From contig CM058238.1 in the NCBI GenBank assembly GCA_030180135.1, positions 8,483,248-8,547,247 on the forward strand: a stretch of DNA of 64,000 nt. The letters run 5' to 3'. This document shows positions 1 to 11,675 of the stretch, one piece after another. The position numbers and the translations under genes are program-made. Every line of letters starts with the position of its first letter. Position 1 is the first letter of the stretch. Origin of the DNA: Orychophragmus violaceus. Lineage: Eukaryota; Streptophyta; Magnoliopsida; Brassicales; Brassicaceae. Under the pieces are notes generated by a model, which saw only the letters and a list, made by a program, of their open reading frames with translations, had not been told where the DNA came from and searched no databases.

Positions 1-470
1 TCGACACAAAGCGTGTGTCGGTCGACACAGAGCGAAAACTCGCGAATAAAATTTAGGGTTTATCGCACAGTATCGATCGACACAAAGCGTGTGTCGGTCG
101 ATACAAAGCGAAAATCCGTAAATAATTCTAGGGTTTCGATCTGAGATCGAGTACCCGTAATCGTGTTGCGTCGATCGATACACTGGGTGTATCGGTCGAC
201 ACAGGCAATGTGATCAGATAGATCGGTTCAATTGGATTGGACCGGTTATCTAGCTCGGTTAATTTTATTAACCAAATTGATTCTGGTTTGGTCATATCGA
301 TCGATACACAGTGTGTGACGATCGACATGGACCATTAAACCGAACTGGTTCAATTGAATTGAATCGGTTAAGTAAATTCGATCCGGTTTGACCGGTTATC
401 GAAGAACGGTTTAAATATAGTTGCATCGATCGATACCAATAGTTGGCGTCGATCGACACAACGTCCGCAG
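1..470. repeat. Clustered CGATCGACACA palindromic modules
   Basis: Five modules of about 35-40 bp start near 1, 72, 168, 297 and 424. Each pairs a TCGATCGACACA-like arm with a TGTGTCGGTCGACACA-like arm across a short spacer, so each is nearly self-complementary. The same module occurs once in the 3' LTR at about 6160-6200, which ties the cluster to this element family. The ORFs crossing the modules encode recurrent VSIDT-like peptides but look fortuitous. Confidence 0.7.
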
Positions 471-1106
471 ATATGCTGGTTTGACCACAAATTTGCATAA
501 ACCAGAATAATCTGATCCTAAAAGTATTAGATGAATCTAAACTTAATAAAACTAAATGTTTTAATTAAAAGTTATTATTTTGATATATATATAGTGAATA
601 TAAATCAAGATAAGAATAGTTCTTTTCCTCAACTAAATATCAAGTGATCTTGATGTCTTGCCCGATCTTGTCTACTGTCAAAACTCGTGATGTTGTTGGG
701 TATCCTTGGAGTCCTTGGTATCCACAGCAAAATGAGTAAGGCAGGTGGTCAGTGACAGACTTGCAGTGCAACTGTCAGTGATCACAAGACAGATAAAAGA
801 TTGGTTATACTTGACTGGGCTGTCAGAAGTTCTGGGCCCAGAGACATCAGAGTGGATTGGACATAGTTTGTCTTATTCACGACCAAGAGTTGTACTGAGT
901 ACAATTAGCAATGATTTGCTTACCTAGATAACTAAAGCTTGAGTAACGGCGAGTCGCTCACTCGAATTTTAGTAATCTGAGGATCTTGGCACATTGTATT
1001 CATATGAGGAAACATAGTTTGAATACAATGCGAGTTTTCTTATTAGATAAGAATTCTCATTCCTTGTGCTTTATAACTAAAATCTACCTTTGTTTGAATT
1101 ACAGCT

Positions 1107-4100
1107 ATGTCTGTCTCAAATCACATCAACACTTTCTCACTAAGATCCGTCCTTGAGAAGGACAAGTTAAATGGATCTAATTTCTTGGAATGGTATCGGA
1201 ACCTGAGAATAGTTCTCAGGCAAGAGAACAAGGAATATGTCCTTGAAAGAGTTCTCACCGAGAGGCCACGTTCCAATGCTCCGCAGACAGAAAAGAATGC
1301 TTGGGATAAGCATTCAGCGGATGTCAAAGATGTTAATTGTCTAATGCTGGTGACTATGAACTCTGAGCTGCAGAAGCAATATGAGAACGTGTTGTCACCC
1401 ATTGAGATGATTAACAGCCTGAAAGCTTTGTTTCAGGAGCAAGCTCGCACAGAGAGATACCAGACGGTTAAATCTCTCATGAATTGCAAGCTGGCTAAGG
1501 ACAGTCCAGTAAGTCCTCATGTCCTTAAAATGATGGGTTACATTGATAACCTGGGGAAACTGGACTGTGCCATTAGCCAGGAGCTGGCCACTGACATGAT
1601 TCTGCAGTCATTGCCGTCGTGTTTTGATCAGTTCATTATGAACTACAACATGCAAAACATGACTAAGACATTGACTGAGTTGCACGGTATGCTGAAGACA
1701 GCAGAACCAAATCTCAAGAAGGCTACTCCCAGTGTCCTGATGGTACAAGGGAATAAGAGGTTTAAGAAACCTAAGAAGGGTAAGGGTAAGGCCCAGGTTG
1801 TCCAGACTGAAAGTCAGGACAAGCCCAAGCCGAAACCCAAATCCGGGCCTTCTCCTGAGGATAAGTGCAACTACTGCAAGCAGTTGGGGCATTGGAAGAA
1901 AGACTGCAAGAAGTTCATGGAAGATTACAAGAAGCTGAAGAAGACGTATGATGCGTCTGACTCAGGTATTTATGTTATCGAACTTGGTATTATATCTTCT
2001 CGTCCTACTTCGTGGGTATTGGATACCGGCTGCGGTGCTCATATTTGTACTGATGTGCAGGCACTAAGAAACAGTAGGACGCTGAAGAAAGGACAAGTAG
2101 AGCTACGAGTCGGGAATGGAGCTAAGGTTGCTGCACTGGCCGTAGGCACCTACGAGTTGTCTTTACCTTCAGGCATGGTTTTAATTTTGAGTAATTTCTA
2201 CTATGTACCTGCGATTAGCAGAAACATAATTTCAGTTTCCGTTTTGGATTTGGAAGGTTTTGATTTTGCTGTTAAGAATAAAGTTTGTTCTTTTAATCGT
2301 GATGGTAATTATTATGGTAGCGCCCCATTAAATAATGTGTTATATCTATTAAACCAAGAAATGCCTGTCTTTAACATAAATACAAAGAGGTTTAAGTCCA
2401 ATGACGAAAACCCGACTTTCTTATGGCATTGTCGTTTGGGCCATATCAATGAGAAACGCATCCAGAGGCTCCATCGAAATGGGCTTCTGGGCTCATTTGA
2501 TTTTGAATCATGTGAGAAATGCGAGTCTTGTTTGGTGGGCAAAATGGCTAGAGCCCCTTTCAACAAACCAAATGAAAGGGCCAGTGATTTATTGGGCCTT
2601 GTTCATACTGATGTATGTGGGCCAATGAGTACTGCTGCCAGAGGAAACTTTAAGTACTTCATTACCTTTACTGATGATTTCAGTAGGTATGGCTATGTCT
2701 ATTTGATGAGACACAAGTCAGAATCCTTTGATAGATTCAAGGAATTCAAGAATGAAGTACAGAATCAACTTGGCAAGAGTATTAAGATTCTGCGATCGGA
2801 TCGCGGAGGAGAATACTTGAGCCAAGAATTCAGCGACTATCTGAGCGAGTGTGGAATCGTTTCACAACTCACTCCTCCTGGTACACCCCAATGGAATGGA
2901 GTGTCGGAGAGGAGAAATCGAACTTTATTGGATATGGTTCGGTCTATGATGAGTCATTCTAATCTTCCACTATCCTTTTGGGGATATGCTCTAGAAACGT
3001 CTGCGTTTACACTGAATAGAGTGCCATCTAAATCAGTAGAAAAGACACCACATGAACTGTGGACTGTTAACGTTCCTAGTCTGTCTTTCCTAAGGATTTG
3101 GGGTTGCGAAGCTTATGTCAAACGTTTAATCTCCGACAAGCTTGCGCCCAAATCAGATAAATGCTATTTCGTTGGTTATCCTAGGGAAACCAAGGCATAC
3201 TACTTTTACAACCAATCTGAGAACAAAGTATTTGTTGCTCGGGACTGTTCTTTTCTTGAGAGGGAGTTTCTCTCTAAGAAAAACAGTGGGAGTAAAGTAC
3301 ATCTCGAAGAAATTCAAGATGCACAGGAGACTGCTCAACCTATTGAGGAAGAGCAGCAGTTGGATCCACAAAGTTCTGTGGAACCGGCGCCTGTGGAGCC
3401 TGAAGTTCGCAGATCCGGAAGGATCCGTCACGAACCCGAGAGATACTATGGATTTCTCGTAACCAATTCAAATGATCTGATGATCATTGAAGGTGACGAA
3501 CCAGCGACCTTTGCGGAAGCAATGATGGGCCCGGACTCCGAAAAGTGGCTTGGAGCCTCTAAATCCGAAATGACATCCATGTCAGAAAACCAAGTATGGT
3601 CCTTGGTCGATTTACCTAGTGGTGTAAAAGCCATTGAGTGTAAATGGATCTTCAAGAAGAAGATTGACGTGGATGGCAATGTACAGATTTACAAAGCGAG
3701 ATTGGTGGCTAAAGGTTTCAAACAAATTCATGTTATTGACTATGATGAAACCTATTCCCCAGTAGCTATGCTTCAATCTATTCGGATTCTTCTAGCGATT
3801 GCTGCTCATTATGATTATGAGATTTGGCAGATGGATGTCAAAACCGCATTCCTGAATGGTATTCTGGAAGAGGATGTGTACATGATACAGCCTGAAGGTT
3901 TTGTCGATCCTAAAAACGCTGGGAAGGTATGCAAGCTTCATAAATCCATTTATGGGTTAAAGCAAGCATCACGGAGTTGGAATCTTCGTTTTGATGAAGC
4001 AGTAAAACAATTCGGTTTCATCAAGAACGAAGAAGAATCATGTGTATACAAGAAGACAAGTGGGAGCAAAATTGCTTTTCTTGTACTGTATGTCGATGAC

Positions 4101-5072
4101 ATACTCCTCCTCGGTAATGACGTTCCGTTGTTTCAGTCTATTAAGAATTGGCTAGGAAGTTGTTTTTCCATGAAATACATGGGAGAAGCCGCATACATTC
4201 TTGGAATCAGAATCTACAGAGATAGAACTAACAAGCTGATTGGATTGTGCCAAGACACTTATATAGATAAGGTGTTGCACAGATTCAGGATGCACGATTC
4301 CAAGAAGGGCTTCATACCAATGTCTCATGGCAAGAGTCTCTGCAAGAAACAGTGTCCGGCGACACCTGCTGAGCGAGAACGCATGAATAGGATTCCTTAT
4401 GCCTCTGCAATAGGATCTATTATGTATGCCATGCTCTGCACTCGTCCAGATGTAGCTTACGCGTTAAGCATGACGAGTAGATACCAATCTGATCCAGGTG
4501 AAGCTCACTGGACAACTGTCAAGAATATTCTCAAGTATTTGAGACATACTAAGGACAAGTTCCTTGTGTATGGAGATAGTGATGAACTTGTGGTGAATGG
4601 ATTCACCGATGCGAGTTTTCAGCCAGACAGAGATGATTTCCGATCACAGTCTGGATATGTCTTCTGTCTAAATGGCGGTGCGGTGAGCTGGAAGAGCTCT
4701 AAACAGAATACCGTACCTGACTCCACAACGGAAGCTGAATATGTTGCTGCTTCAGAAGCGGCAAAAGAAGCTGTTTGGATCAAGAAGTTCATGACTGAAC
4801 TTGGTGTGGTTCCTAGTATCTTGGAGCCAGTGGCTTTGTTCTGCGATAACAATGGAGCCATTGCTCAGGCGAAAGAACCCAGGTCACACCAGAAGTCCAA
4901 ACACGTTGAGAGGAAATATCATCTGATTCGTGATATTGTCAATAGAGGTGATGTGAAGATCAGCCGAGTTCCGACAAACGAGAATGTCGCTGATCCTCTA
5001 ACCAAGTCACTCCCAAGGCCTAAGCATGAGAGTCATACGACTGCTGTAGGCATTAGAGATCTTAAGATGTAA
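1107..5072 (+). CDS. Copia gag-pol polyprotein, uninterrupted
   Basis: The 1321-residue ORF encodes the whole replication machinery of the retrotransposon. In order: a gag region (about 1-250); a CCHC zinc knuckle CNYCKQLGHWKKDC at about 254; an aspartic protease with DTG at about 306; an HHCC zinc motif of the integrase from about 440; an integrase core with HTD at about 500 and SDRGGEY at about 565; reverse transcriptase with the active-site YVDD at about 995; and RNase H with TEAEY at about 1209. No stop or frameshift breaks it, and the length is normal for a Copia polyprotein. This suggests a young or selectively maintained copy. Start choice: the ATG at 1107 precedes the gag homology directly. 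Whether it still transposes cannot be told from sequence. Confidence 0.93.
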   Translation: MSVSNHINTFSLRSVLEKDKLNGSNFLEWYRNLRIVLRQENKEYVLERVLTERPRSNAPQTEKNAWDKHSADVKDVNCLMLVTMNSELQKQYENVLSPIEMINSLKALFQEQARTERYQTVKSLMNCKLAKDSPVSPHVLKMMGYIDNLGKLDCAISQELATDMILQSLPSCFDQFIMNYNMQNMTKTLTELHGMLKTAEPNLKKATPSVLMVQGNKRFKKPKKGKGKAQVVQTESQDKPKPKPKSGPSPEDKCNYCKQLGHWKKDCKKFMEDYKKLKKTYDASDSGIYVIELGIISSRPTSWVLDTGCGAHICTDVQALRNSRTLKKGQVELRVGNGAKVAALAVGTYELSLPSGMVLILSNFYYVPAISRNIISVSVLDLEGFDFAVKNKVCSFNRDGNYYGSAPLNNVLYLLNQEMPVFNINTKRFKSNDENPTFLWHCRLGHINEKRIQRLHRNGLLGSFDFESCEKCESCLVGKMARAPFNKPNERASDLLGLVHTDVCGPMSTAARGNFKYFITFTDDFSRYGYVYLMRHKSESFDRFKEFKNEVQNQLGKSIKILRSDRGGEYLSQEFSDYLSECGIVSQLTPPGTPQWNGVSERRNRTLLDMVRSMMSHSNLPLSFWGYALETSAFTLNRVPSKSVEKTPHELWTVNVPSLSFLRIWGCEAYVKRLISDKLAPKSDKCYFVGYPRETKAYYFYNQSENKVFVARDCSFLEREFLSKKNSGSKVHLEEIQDAQETAQPIEEEQQLDPQSSVEPAPVEPEVRRSGRIRHEPERYYGFLVTNSNDLMIIEGDEPATFAEAMMGPDSEKWLGASKSEMTSMSENQVWSLVDLPSGVKAIECKWIFKKKIDVDGNVQIYKARLVAKGFKQIHVIDYDETYSPVAMLQSIRILLAIAAHYDYEIWQMDVKTAFLNGILEEDVYMIQPEGFVDPKNAGKVCKLHKSIYGLKQASRSWNLRFDEAVKQFGFIKNEEESCVYKKTSGSKIAFLVLYVDDILLLGNDVPLFQSIKNWLGSCFSMKYMGEAAYILGIRIYRDRTNKLIGLCQDTYIDKVLHRFRMHDSKKGFIPMSHGKSLCKKQCPATPAERERMNRIPYASAIGSIMYAMLCTRPDVAYALSMTSRYQSDPGEAHWTTVKNILKYLRHTKDKFLVYGDSDELVVNGFTDASFQPDRDDFRSQSGYVFCLNGGAVSWKSSKQNTVPDSTTEAEYVAASEAAKEAVWIKKFMTELGVVPSILEPVALFCDNNGAIAQAKEPRSHQKSKHVERKYHLIRDIVNRGDVKISRVPTNENVADPLTKSLPRPKHESHTTAVGIRDLKM

Positions 5073-5893
5073 TCTTGATTTTAGTGGGAGTTTTGGTTTT
5101 TGTTTTAGTTATAATAAGACGCTATTGTAAACATTCTTTTAGAAGTGTTTAATGAAATTTGATTTCAGCATTATTTATTGTGATCTAAATAATGGTCCCA
5201 AAATAAGTTTATGACATATTATAGGTCATCAAGTTGAGAACTTGATCATGAAACCCTATAAGTTAATAAATTATTTTGTCCCTAGTCAAGGTTGTAGAAT
5301 CGGGACACTGACAACCGTTAGAGACTAGATTGTGAGGTGACTGTTGGCTAAGTTTCATGGAGCCAATGATATGATTATCGCAGTCAGTCACATAGATATT
5401 TGTCAGTGGACATATGATCGGACATGACCCGCTAATGAGAAGTCTACAAGATAGTAATATCTGTGTCATAAGAGGTTCTCATTACGACTATAGAGTATAG
5501 TCCTAAGACCTGAGTTCATCATGCTTTCTTGCATATGAATTGGTACATTTTGACTTTGTCAAACGTCGATCCGTAACTGGCGGCTATAACGACACTGTTC
5601 AAGTTTATCATGAAGTGTGCGTTGAAACAGGGATGGAACAAGATGGAATTTGTCCCTCCTGTATAACGGGAGATAAATATCTCAGGGCCTATCGAAGATT
5701 GAATACTGAGAAAATGTGTGGCCGCACTCAAACGAACTGTAGTTCAGTTGTTTGTAATGTTCAGTATGAGATCAGGAGTTCGATAAACACGATGTTGGCT
5801 TAATAAGGATGACACAAATCTTGCCTTATGCCAAATCGAGATATAGAGACAAAAGGATTATAGGAATTGATGATTCCAGTACAAGTGGGAGAT
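5073..5893 (+). other. Copia 3' untranslated internal region
   Basis: This stretch lies between the polyprotein stop and the 3' LTR and ends in the presumed polypurine tract. Short ORFs (for example 5540-5803) show no recognisable domain. I see no second gene here. Confidence 0.55.
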
Positions 5894-6529
5894 TGTTGGG
5901 ATAGTGTCCTGAAATCACACCTGTACTCACTCCTGTGATAGTTGTGTGTCGAGATCTGACATTCGTATAATACTGGGCGTTTGCAATGCTTTGCTAGAAG
6001 CCTCTTGCAATCTGTAGGTCGTGGACTTACTGCCAGTATTATATGATCCTATAGGGTCACACACCTAAGCGAACTGGAAGCTACGACATGGGAATGATCA
6101 TTGTGACAATGATCATGTTATGTGTATTGAAATACACATAAGAATCGATATTAAGGTGTTGTGTCGATCGACACAGCTTGTGTGTCGGTCGACACAGTTC
6201 GGATTTTCCGAACAGGCTTTTCGGGTTATGGCTTAATTGAGTCTGACCCGTTAAGCACGTTTAGGTCGAATAAAACGTGTTTATTTCGACCTAAACAATA
6301 GAGCCGTCCAGTTTTCTTGACAGAAACTCTAGACACACCAGAACCTTTCGATCCCCATTGATCCGGCACTAGCATCCCGTTTCCAGCGAGCGTGCGTGTG
6401 TATCTGGTAGAGGCAAAGCGTTGCGTTGCTCTACTGATCTCGTTCACCATCTCTTCCGCTGCCAAAAGGTAAGAACGAGGTTGGTTCTAAATTCAATATA
6501 ACAAACCCTAGATCCATAGGGATCCAACA
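5894..6529 (+). repeat. 3' LTR of the Copia element
   Basis: The LTR begins TGTTGGGAT directly after a purine-rich tract and ends ATCCAACA, giving the short terminal inversion and TG...CA ends expected of an LTR (636 bp). The right boundary is inferred from this terminal symmetry alone because no second LTR is available for comparison. It carries one CGATCGACACA module near 6160. Confidence 0.65.
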
Positions 6530-8271
6530 TCAACATGTTCTAAACTTGGATCCGAATCCCACCCAGATCCGAATTTTTCAGATTGGTTCAGGTTCGTATC
6601 TTCGAATCCGGGTAAAAATGCTACTAAACTATATAGCGAAAACAAAACTAAATAGTAATAAAATAAAATTAGATTTTAATATGCACTAAAAATATAGATA
6701 TATTTTTATTTACAAAAATAATTTTTAAATTCATTCATTTTATTTAAATAAATATTTTGTTTTATAATTATTTTAATAAAATAATAATTTTAAAACTTAT
6801 GTGATATAAATATAATATTTATTGAGTTGATTTAAATTATAATAAAATATCATATATTTATATTTATAATATTTTAATAATTAAATCTGTAATTTTATAC
6901 CAATATAGTTATATATTTATAAAAGTCGAGAATGATAATATATATTTTGATTCATTTTATATTAATTTAAATATTTTAAAATTTTAATAAAACAACCATT
7001 TAGATCGGATATCCATCAAGTTTGGATCGGTTTTTGGATAACATGTCTTTCGGTTTTGGACTATAGACCCATTCAGATATTTTTGATGTTTGGGTCATAT
7101 TCTGTTTAATATTTTCAGGTTCAGATGAGATAGTATTAGATTTTAAGAATCGGTATATTCTGAAAATCATATATTTGGATATTTCGGATATTTTGGTTAA
7201 TATACTGAAGTAACCAATTCGTTCGTGTACTTTGTACCTGATGTAGCCGAACTCTAACCAAAATATTTGATCGGTTCATATATTTTGTACTCGAAGTAAC
7301 CAAACTCTTACCGGTTTACCGAAAAATATCTAAACTATCTGAAATAACCAAACCTACATAAATATTTACAATATTTAATTATAAGTATAGTTATTTTGGG
7401 TATTCGTTCGGTTCTCGGGTATTACCCGAACCGAACCGATATCCGAAAGTATCTAAGCTCAAATCAGTTTTTTGGGTCGGTTTCAGTTTGGTTTTGCGGA
7501 TCCGGGTAAAGTATCTATGGCTATAGTAATCTTACTCATCATATATATTAAAATAACATAAATATTAAAAAAAAATACTTTATCAAATTAAGAATATATC
7601 AACTAAAATGGTTAGTACATCTTGTTATTCCGTCTTCAAATAGACAAATTTATTTTTAATAATATAAATAATAGAAATTGGTTAATCTATTTTTTTCAAC
7701 TTGTTTTATAATGGTATACATTTAAATATTTTATGTTTATTTATAGATTAAAATGTAACTAAAATATTATAATTTGTTCATATAACATTTTGGATTGGTT
7801 TCAGTTTATTTTAATATTTTTACACTTAAAATTGGTTAATTCATATTTTTAACAAAATTTATAAAAACGTTTAAAAATGAAACAAATTAATTTATATTTC
7901 AACCCATCTTATAGTAGTTTAAGTATTTTGAAAATTTAATAAAATACATTCAAAAACTACGATCATAAAAACATTAATCTTAATCTAACTCATCATATAT
8001 TTGAAAGATATAAATATTTAATAGTTTTATAAAATTAAAAATATATCAATTATAAAATTTTAATATGTTTTTAGCCTGTTTTCAGTAGACAAAATTTGTT
8101 TTAATAATAATTAAGATTGATTAATCTATTTTAACCCACTTATAATGATTTAAATAAAAAATGGGTTTATTTTACTGATTAAAATATAACTAATATTGTT
8201 TTTCAATAAATTATAAAATAAATACAAATACAGTAAAGAAAGTAAGAATATTTTTGTAAGATTTTGATATA

Positions 8272-8272
<1 letters not shown>

Positions 8273-8322
<50 letters not shown>
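8273..8322. repeat. (TG)25 microsatellite
   Basis: About 25 uninterrupted TG units, seen directly in the sequence. Confidence 0.97.
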
Positions 8323-8326
<4 letters not shown>

Positions 8327-8668
8327 AACAACGATATTAAAATATATTAGAAATATAATCGGAATAAAATCATAAATTAGTGAATATTTTGATTAAAATG
8401 TTAAAATTATTTTATAATAAAATTTATTCATAAATACAAATTTAATAATTATTTTTCTTGAAAATAGAAAAAATTATATTTTAAGGCAAAATATTGAAAT
8501 GTATTATAAATATATTTTTGAATAAAATCATTAATTATACAATATTTAGCTTGGTCCACATATAATTTAATTTTATTAAACCTAAAAATGACCCTAATGA
8601 ATAATTAAACATATATTAATTATAATGACATACATCATAATAAACATGTTACATAAATGCTAGTTAAA

Positions 8669-8694
8669 AAAACTTCTTATTTTAATAGTATAGA
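8669..8694 (-). mobile_element. Helitron-like 5' terminus on the minus strand
   Basis: Read on the minus strand, the sequence from 8694 begins TCTATACTATTAAAATAAG, which resembles the conserved 5' end of Arabidopsis-type non-autonomous Helitrons. The host base before it would be A, as expected. The AT-rich sequence to the left could be the body of the element, but I found no convincing hairpin-plus-CTAG 3' end, so the extent is unknown. Confidence 0.4.
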
Positions 8695-9659
8695 TAGTAT
8701 CCATAGGCATTCAGATACCTAATCGATATTCGGTTCCATCCATTCAGTTCTCGGTTATTTCGGTCCTATACATAGAAGTTCAAATTGGTATTTTATATAA
8801 AAAAAAATTGGTTCAGTTCAATTTTGATCATGTTAGCTTCGGGTCGGTTCTGTACTTCAGTGCAAAATCCAAATAAGTCTGAAATATTTCCGGGTATCAA
8901 TCGGGTTCTATGCTTTTGTAACCAAGTATTCGCTATAACTTTAAAACCCCCGAAAAAACGAAAACATTTTGATCCGGAGTAAAACCCAAAATACCAAAAA
9001 TTCAAAATTCCGAAACAAAACTCGAGAAAATCCAAAAAAAAAACCCTGAAAATATATCACCCCAGTAATACTAATTTACATAATAAATTAAATAATAATA
9101 GATTTTAATACTTATAAGTGAATATTTTCTTAGCATTTTTATATAGTATTAAAAATTTAGATAATTTAAGATAAATTAAAAGAGGTGAACCAATAATGTA
9201 ATAAAGTTATTGGTATAGTTCGGGTTAACTAGGTATTTAATTGGATTCAGATATTATCCGAACCGAATCGATATCCAAAATAGCATGTACTTGGGATCCA
9301 ATAAGTTATTTTTCTAGATCCTAATATGAACCGATACTAACTTTTTCGATGAGGATCCGATCCGGTTCTTCAAATTCGGTTATTATGTTCAGCCCTAATA
9401 GATAGTTCCGAAAAATCTGCAATGAAACTTTTGGAAGAGGTGGAGCGCGCCAGTCTTTTAATTTAAGAGGTTCGAGAGCTAACAATATTTATAGTTTGTG
9501 TAAAACTTAGATTTTACTAAGTGTGTGTTTAATAAACATTTACTCTTTAAATCTTGAGGGCTGAAATTGAAAGTAAAATATTTAACAAAACTAAACTCCG
9601 CATTAATGACTATATCCTGAAAGCAGAATGTATATGATGAGACTTTGGTTATGACTACC

Positions 9660-11094
9660 GGGTGAATTGCACTCGATGTATCTTTTTATATTTTATGTTG
9701 CAATCTTGTATCTTTCAAAAAGAGTTTGCTAATTGGTATCTTTTTTTGAAGGGTCCACCAGCAAAAAGACAATTTTATCCTCAAACTTTCTTTTTCTCAT
9801 ATTTTTTCTTTTTCTTTTCCACCGAAAATCAACTCATTTCTTTTTCTTTCTTTTTTCCTTTTTTCTTTTCTTTTCCTTTCCATTCTCTTTCTTACTTTTG
9901 CATTTATTTTCACCCCTTGTTTTTTGAACGGTGGATAGAATCCGATATAAGATATTTTTGGCCATTTAGATCAGCGGAATGGAGAGAGAATTTAACGATC
10001 TACCGGAATTCCAAAAAAAAAAAATTTGGACATAAAAAAAATTTGTGAGTGGATAGTTATGAGTAGATATCTACAATATCTATCCACGTGGATACTACCA
10101 CATACAAATATTGTCCATCATAAGTGTTTAGCATGTGATATAAGTCATTGTAGTGTCCACGAATAATCGAACCAAAATATTTTATGTCTACGGATCACAA
10201 TAATGTGATCTCTTGACCATCATATTGTCCATCATAAGCGTTTAGCACATATTGTGGACATCTTGTCCATCATCATTCATGTTAAACCATCTTGTTAAGC
10301 GTCTTGTCCACGAATAATCATATGTTAAACGTTTACCCATGGTAAACATGGTCTACACCTACTCTATATCCACAAATTCACAATCATATTAACTCTTAAC
10401 CAACTTTTGTCCGTTAGATCCGTACTTTGTGTCCACGGATCATAAGCGTTTACCCATGGTAAGCATATTGTTAAGCATTTTGTCCATAATATATTAAACC
10501 ATCTTGTTAAGCATGAGATGTGATAAGGTTCCAAATTCTTGTTGAGCATCTTGTCCACGAATAATCATATGTTAAACATTTACTCATGGTAACATATTTT
10601 TGGATTCATCATTCATGTGATCGTCTAACATCATATGTTAAATCATCTTGTTAAGCATCTTGTCCATCATAAGTATCCACGTGGATGGATAAACTATCCA
10701 TTCGTAAAAATTTTTTAAGTCCAATTTTTTTTTTTTTGGATTTCTGATAGATCGATCGATTCTCTCTCCATTCTGATGATCTATAAGTCCGAAAACCTCA
10801 CTCAATTCATCATATCCACAGTCAAAAAAATGTGGAGTAAAAATTAATGCATAAAGTAAGAAAGAGAGTGTAAGAGAAAAGAAAAGAATTAAAAAAAAAA
10901 AAAATCGGATGGATAGAAGATGAATTGTGGATAGCTTTGTCTAATTAACTATCTATAACTAAAAGACAAAAAACAAGGCTAAATGGTCATTAACCACCGC
11001 TAAAAGACAAAAAGATACAAAAATGCAATTGGATTTTGAAAGAAACAACTTTGCTATTACTTTTCAAAAAAGATACACTGGGTGCAATTAATCC
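9660..11094. mobile_element. Mutator-like non-autonomous element, copy 1
   Basis: The 1435-bp element has terminal inverted sequences GGGTGAATTGCAC on the left and, on the opposite strand, GGATTAATTGCAC on the right. It is flanked by a perfect 10-bp duplication TATGACTACC (9650-9659 and 11095-11104). Target duplications of 9-11 bp are typical of Mutator-like elements. Long pyrimidine-rich and purine-rich arms of several hundred bases are roughly complementary, so the whole element can fold back. The interior is built of short repeats around TTGTCCATCATAAG and TCCACGTGGA. No transposase ORF is present; ORFs in the arms are low-complexity. A second copy is at 51098-52723. Confidence 0.85.
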
Positions 11095-11104
11095 TATGAC
11101 TACC

Positions 11105-11670
11105 AACAAAATAGAAGACTAAACCGGATAAAAAAATCAATTGGAAATTGTTCAAGGGCTTTATGGTTATTCAATTGGTTTAAAGTTTAGTTTTTATGGT
11201 TTAGTTGGTTAGTGATAAAACCAAGTCCATTATTTTCAATTAGTATGAGTATATAACTCGACTTGTACAAGAGGATAAGGCTGGTCCTTGTTAGTTCATT
11301 ATGTTCTTGAGAGATAGAGAGATTGTAACTTGAACTAAAGATTAATGGATTGCCTCTGCCAGGCTGAGATGTAAGAATTTCACATCAAGATTCTGAATTC
11401 GTAAAAATTCTTTTGTTTCATCTTTATTATCTTGTAATTCTTGCATGCAATTTTGATTTAATTTATTGTTTATGAGTTTGTGTTTGTGGAGCTGAATCAG
11501 AGACTGACGAGCCAAAATCGTGTGTTGGTGAAACTGAAATCGTCGTGATTAGATTGGAAGCGTATTCTTTAAATGGTATCAAAGCTGCATTGAAGCAACA
11601 TCAATGATGAACACAATATCCAAAGTCGCGATCCTCGACAACACCATATACATTTCATTGTGGAAGAGAA
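11105..11670 (+). mobile_element. Decayed Copia fragment: LTR end, primer site and gag start
   Basis: A primer-binding-like site TGGTATCAAAGC at 11574 is followed by an ATG at about 11604 and a short gag-like reading frame. The preceding sequence has the look of an LTR 3' end, but its left boundary is not defined. The gag frame is interrupted at 11671 by a TRIM element and stays open on the far side of it (12070 to about 12146), which shows that the TRIM landed inside the older element. Confidence 0.55.
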
Positions 11671-11675
11671 GAATA

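Larger units (their letters stand above)
1..6529 (+). mobile_element. Ty1/Copia LTR retrotransposon, 5' end outside the window
   Basis: The element consists of a leader, one polyprotein ORF (1107-5072), an 820-bp 3' untranslated part, a purine-rich tract ending at 5893 (AAGTGGGAGAT), and a 3' LTR. The domain order protease, integrase, reverse transcriptase, RNase H is diagnostic of Copia. No sequence matching the 3' LTR lies upstream of the ORF, so the 5' LTR is beyond position 1 or has been lost; the left boundary is therefore only the window edge. The leader of at least 1.1 kb is long for Copia. It ends in a pyrimidine/TTACAG stretch just before the ATG, which could be a splice acceptor (inference). 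Confidence 0.85.
6530..9649. other. AT-rich, TE-derived spacer without genes
   Basis: The stretch is highly AT-rich, with islands of CCGAACCGA/GGGTATTCGG-type sequence (about 7000-7500 and 8700-9400) typical of decayed Brassicaceae repeats. No ORF with a recognisable domain was found. It contains a TG microsatellite and one Helitron-like terminus, listed separately. Confidence 0.6.

Noticed and set aside
9662..10048. 128-residue Phe/Ser-rich ORF
   Set aside because: It is produced by the polypyrimidine arm of the Mutator-like element and shows low complexity and no domain.
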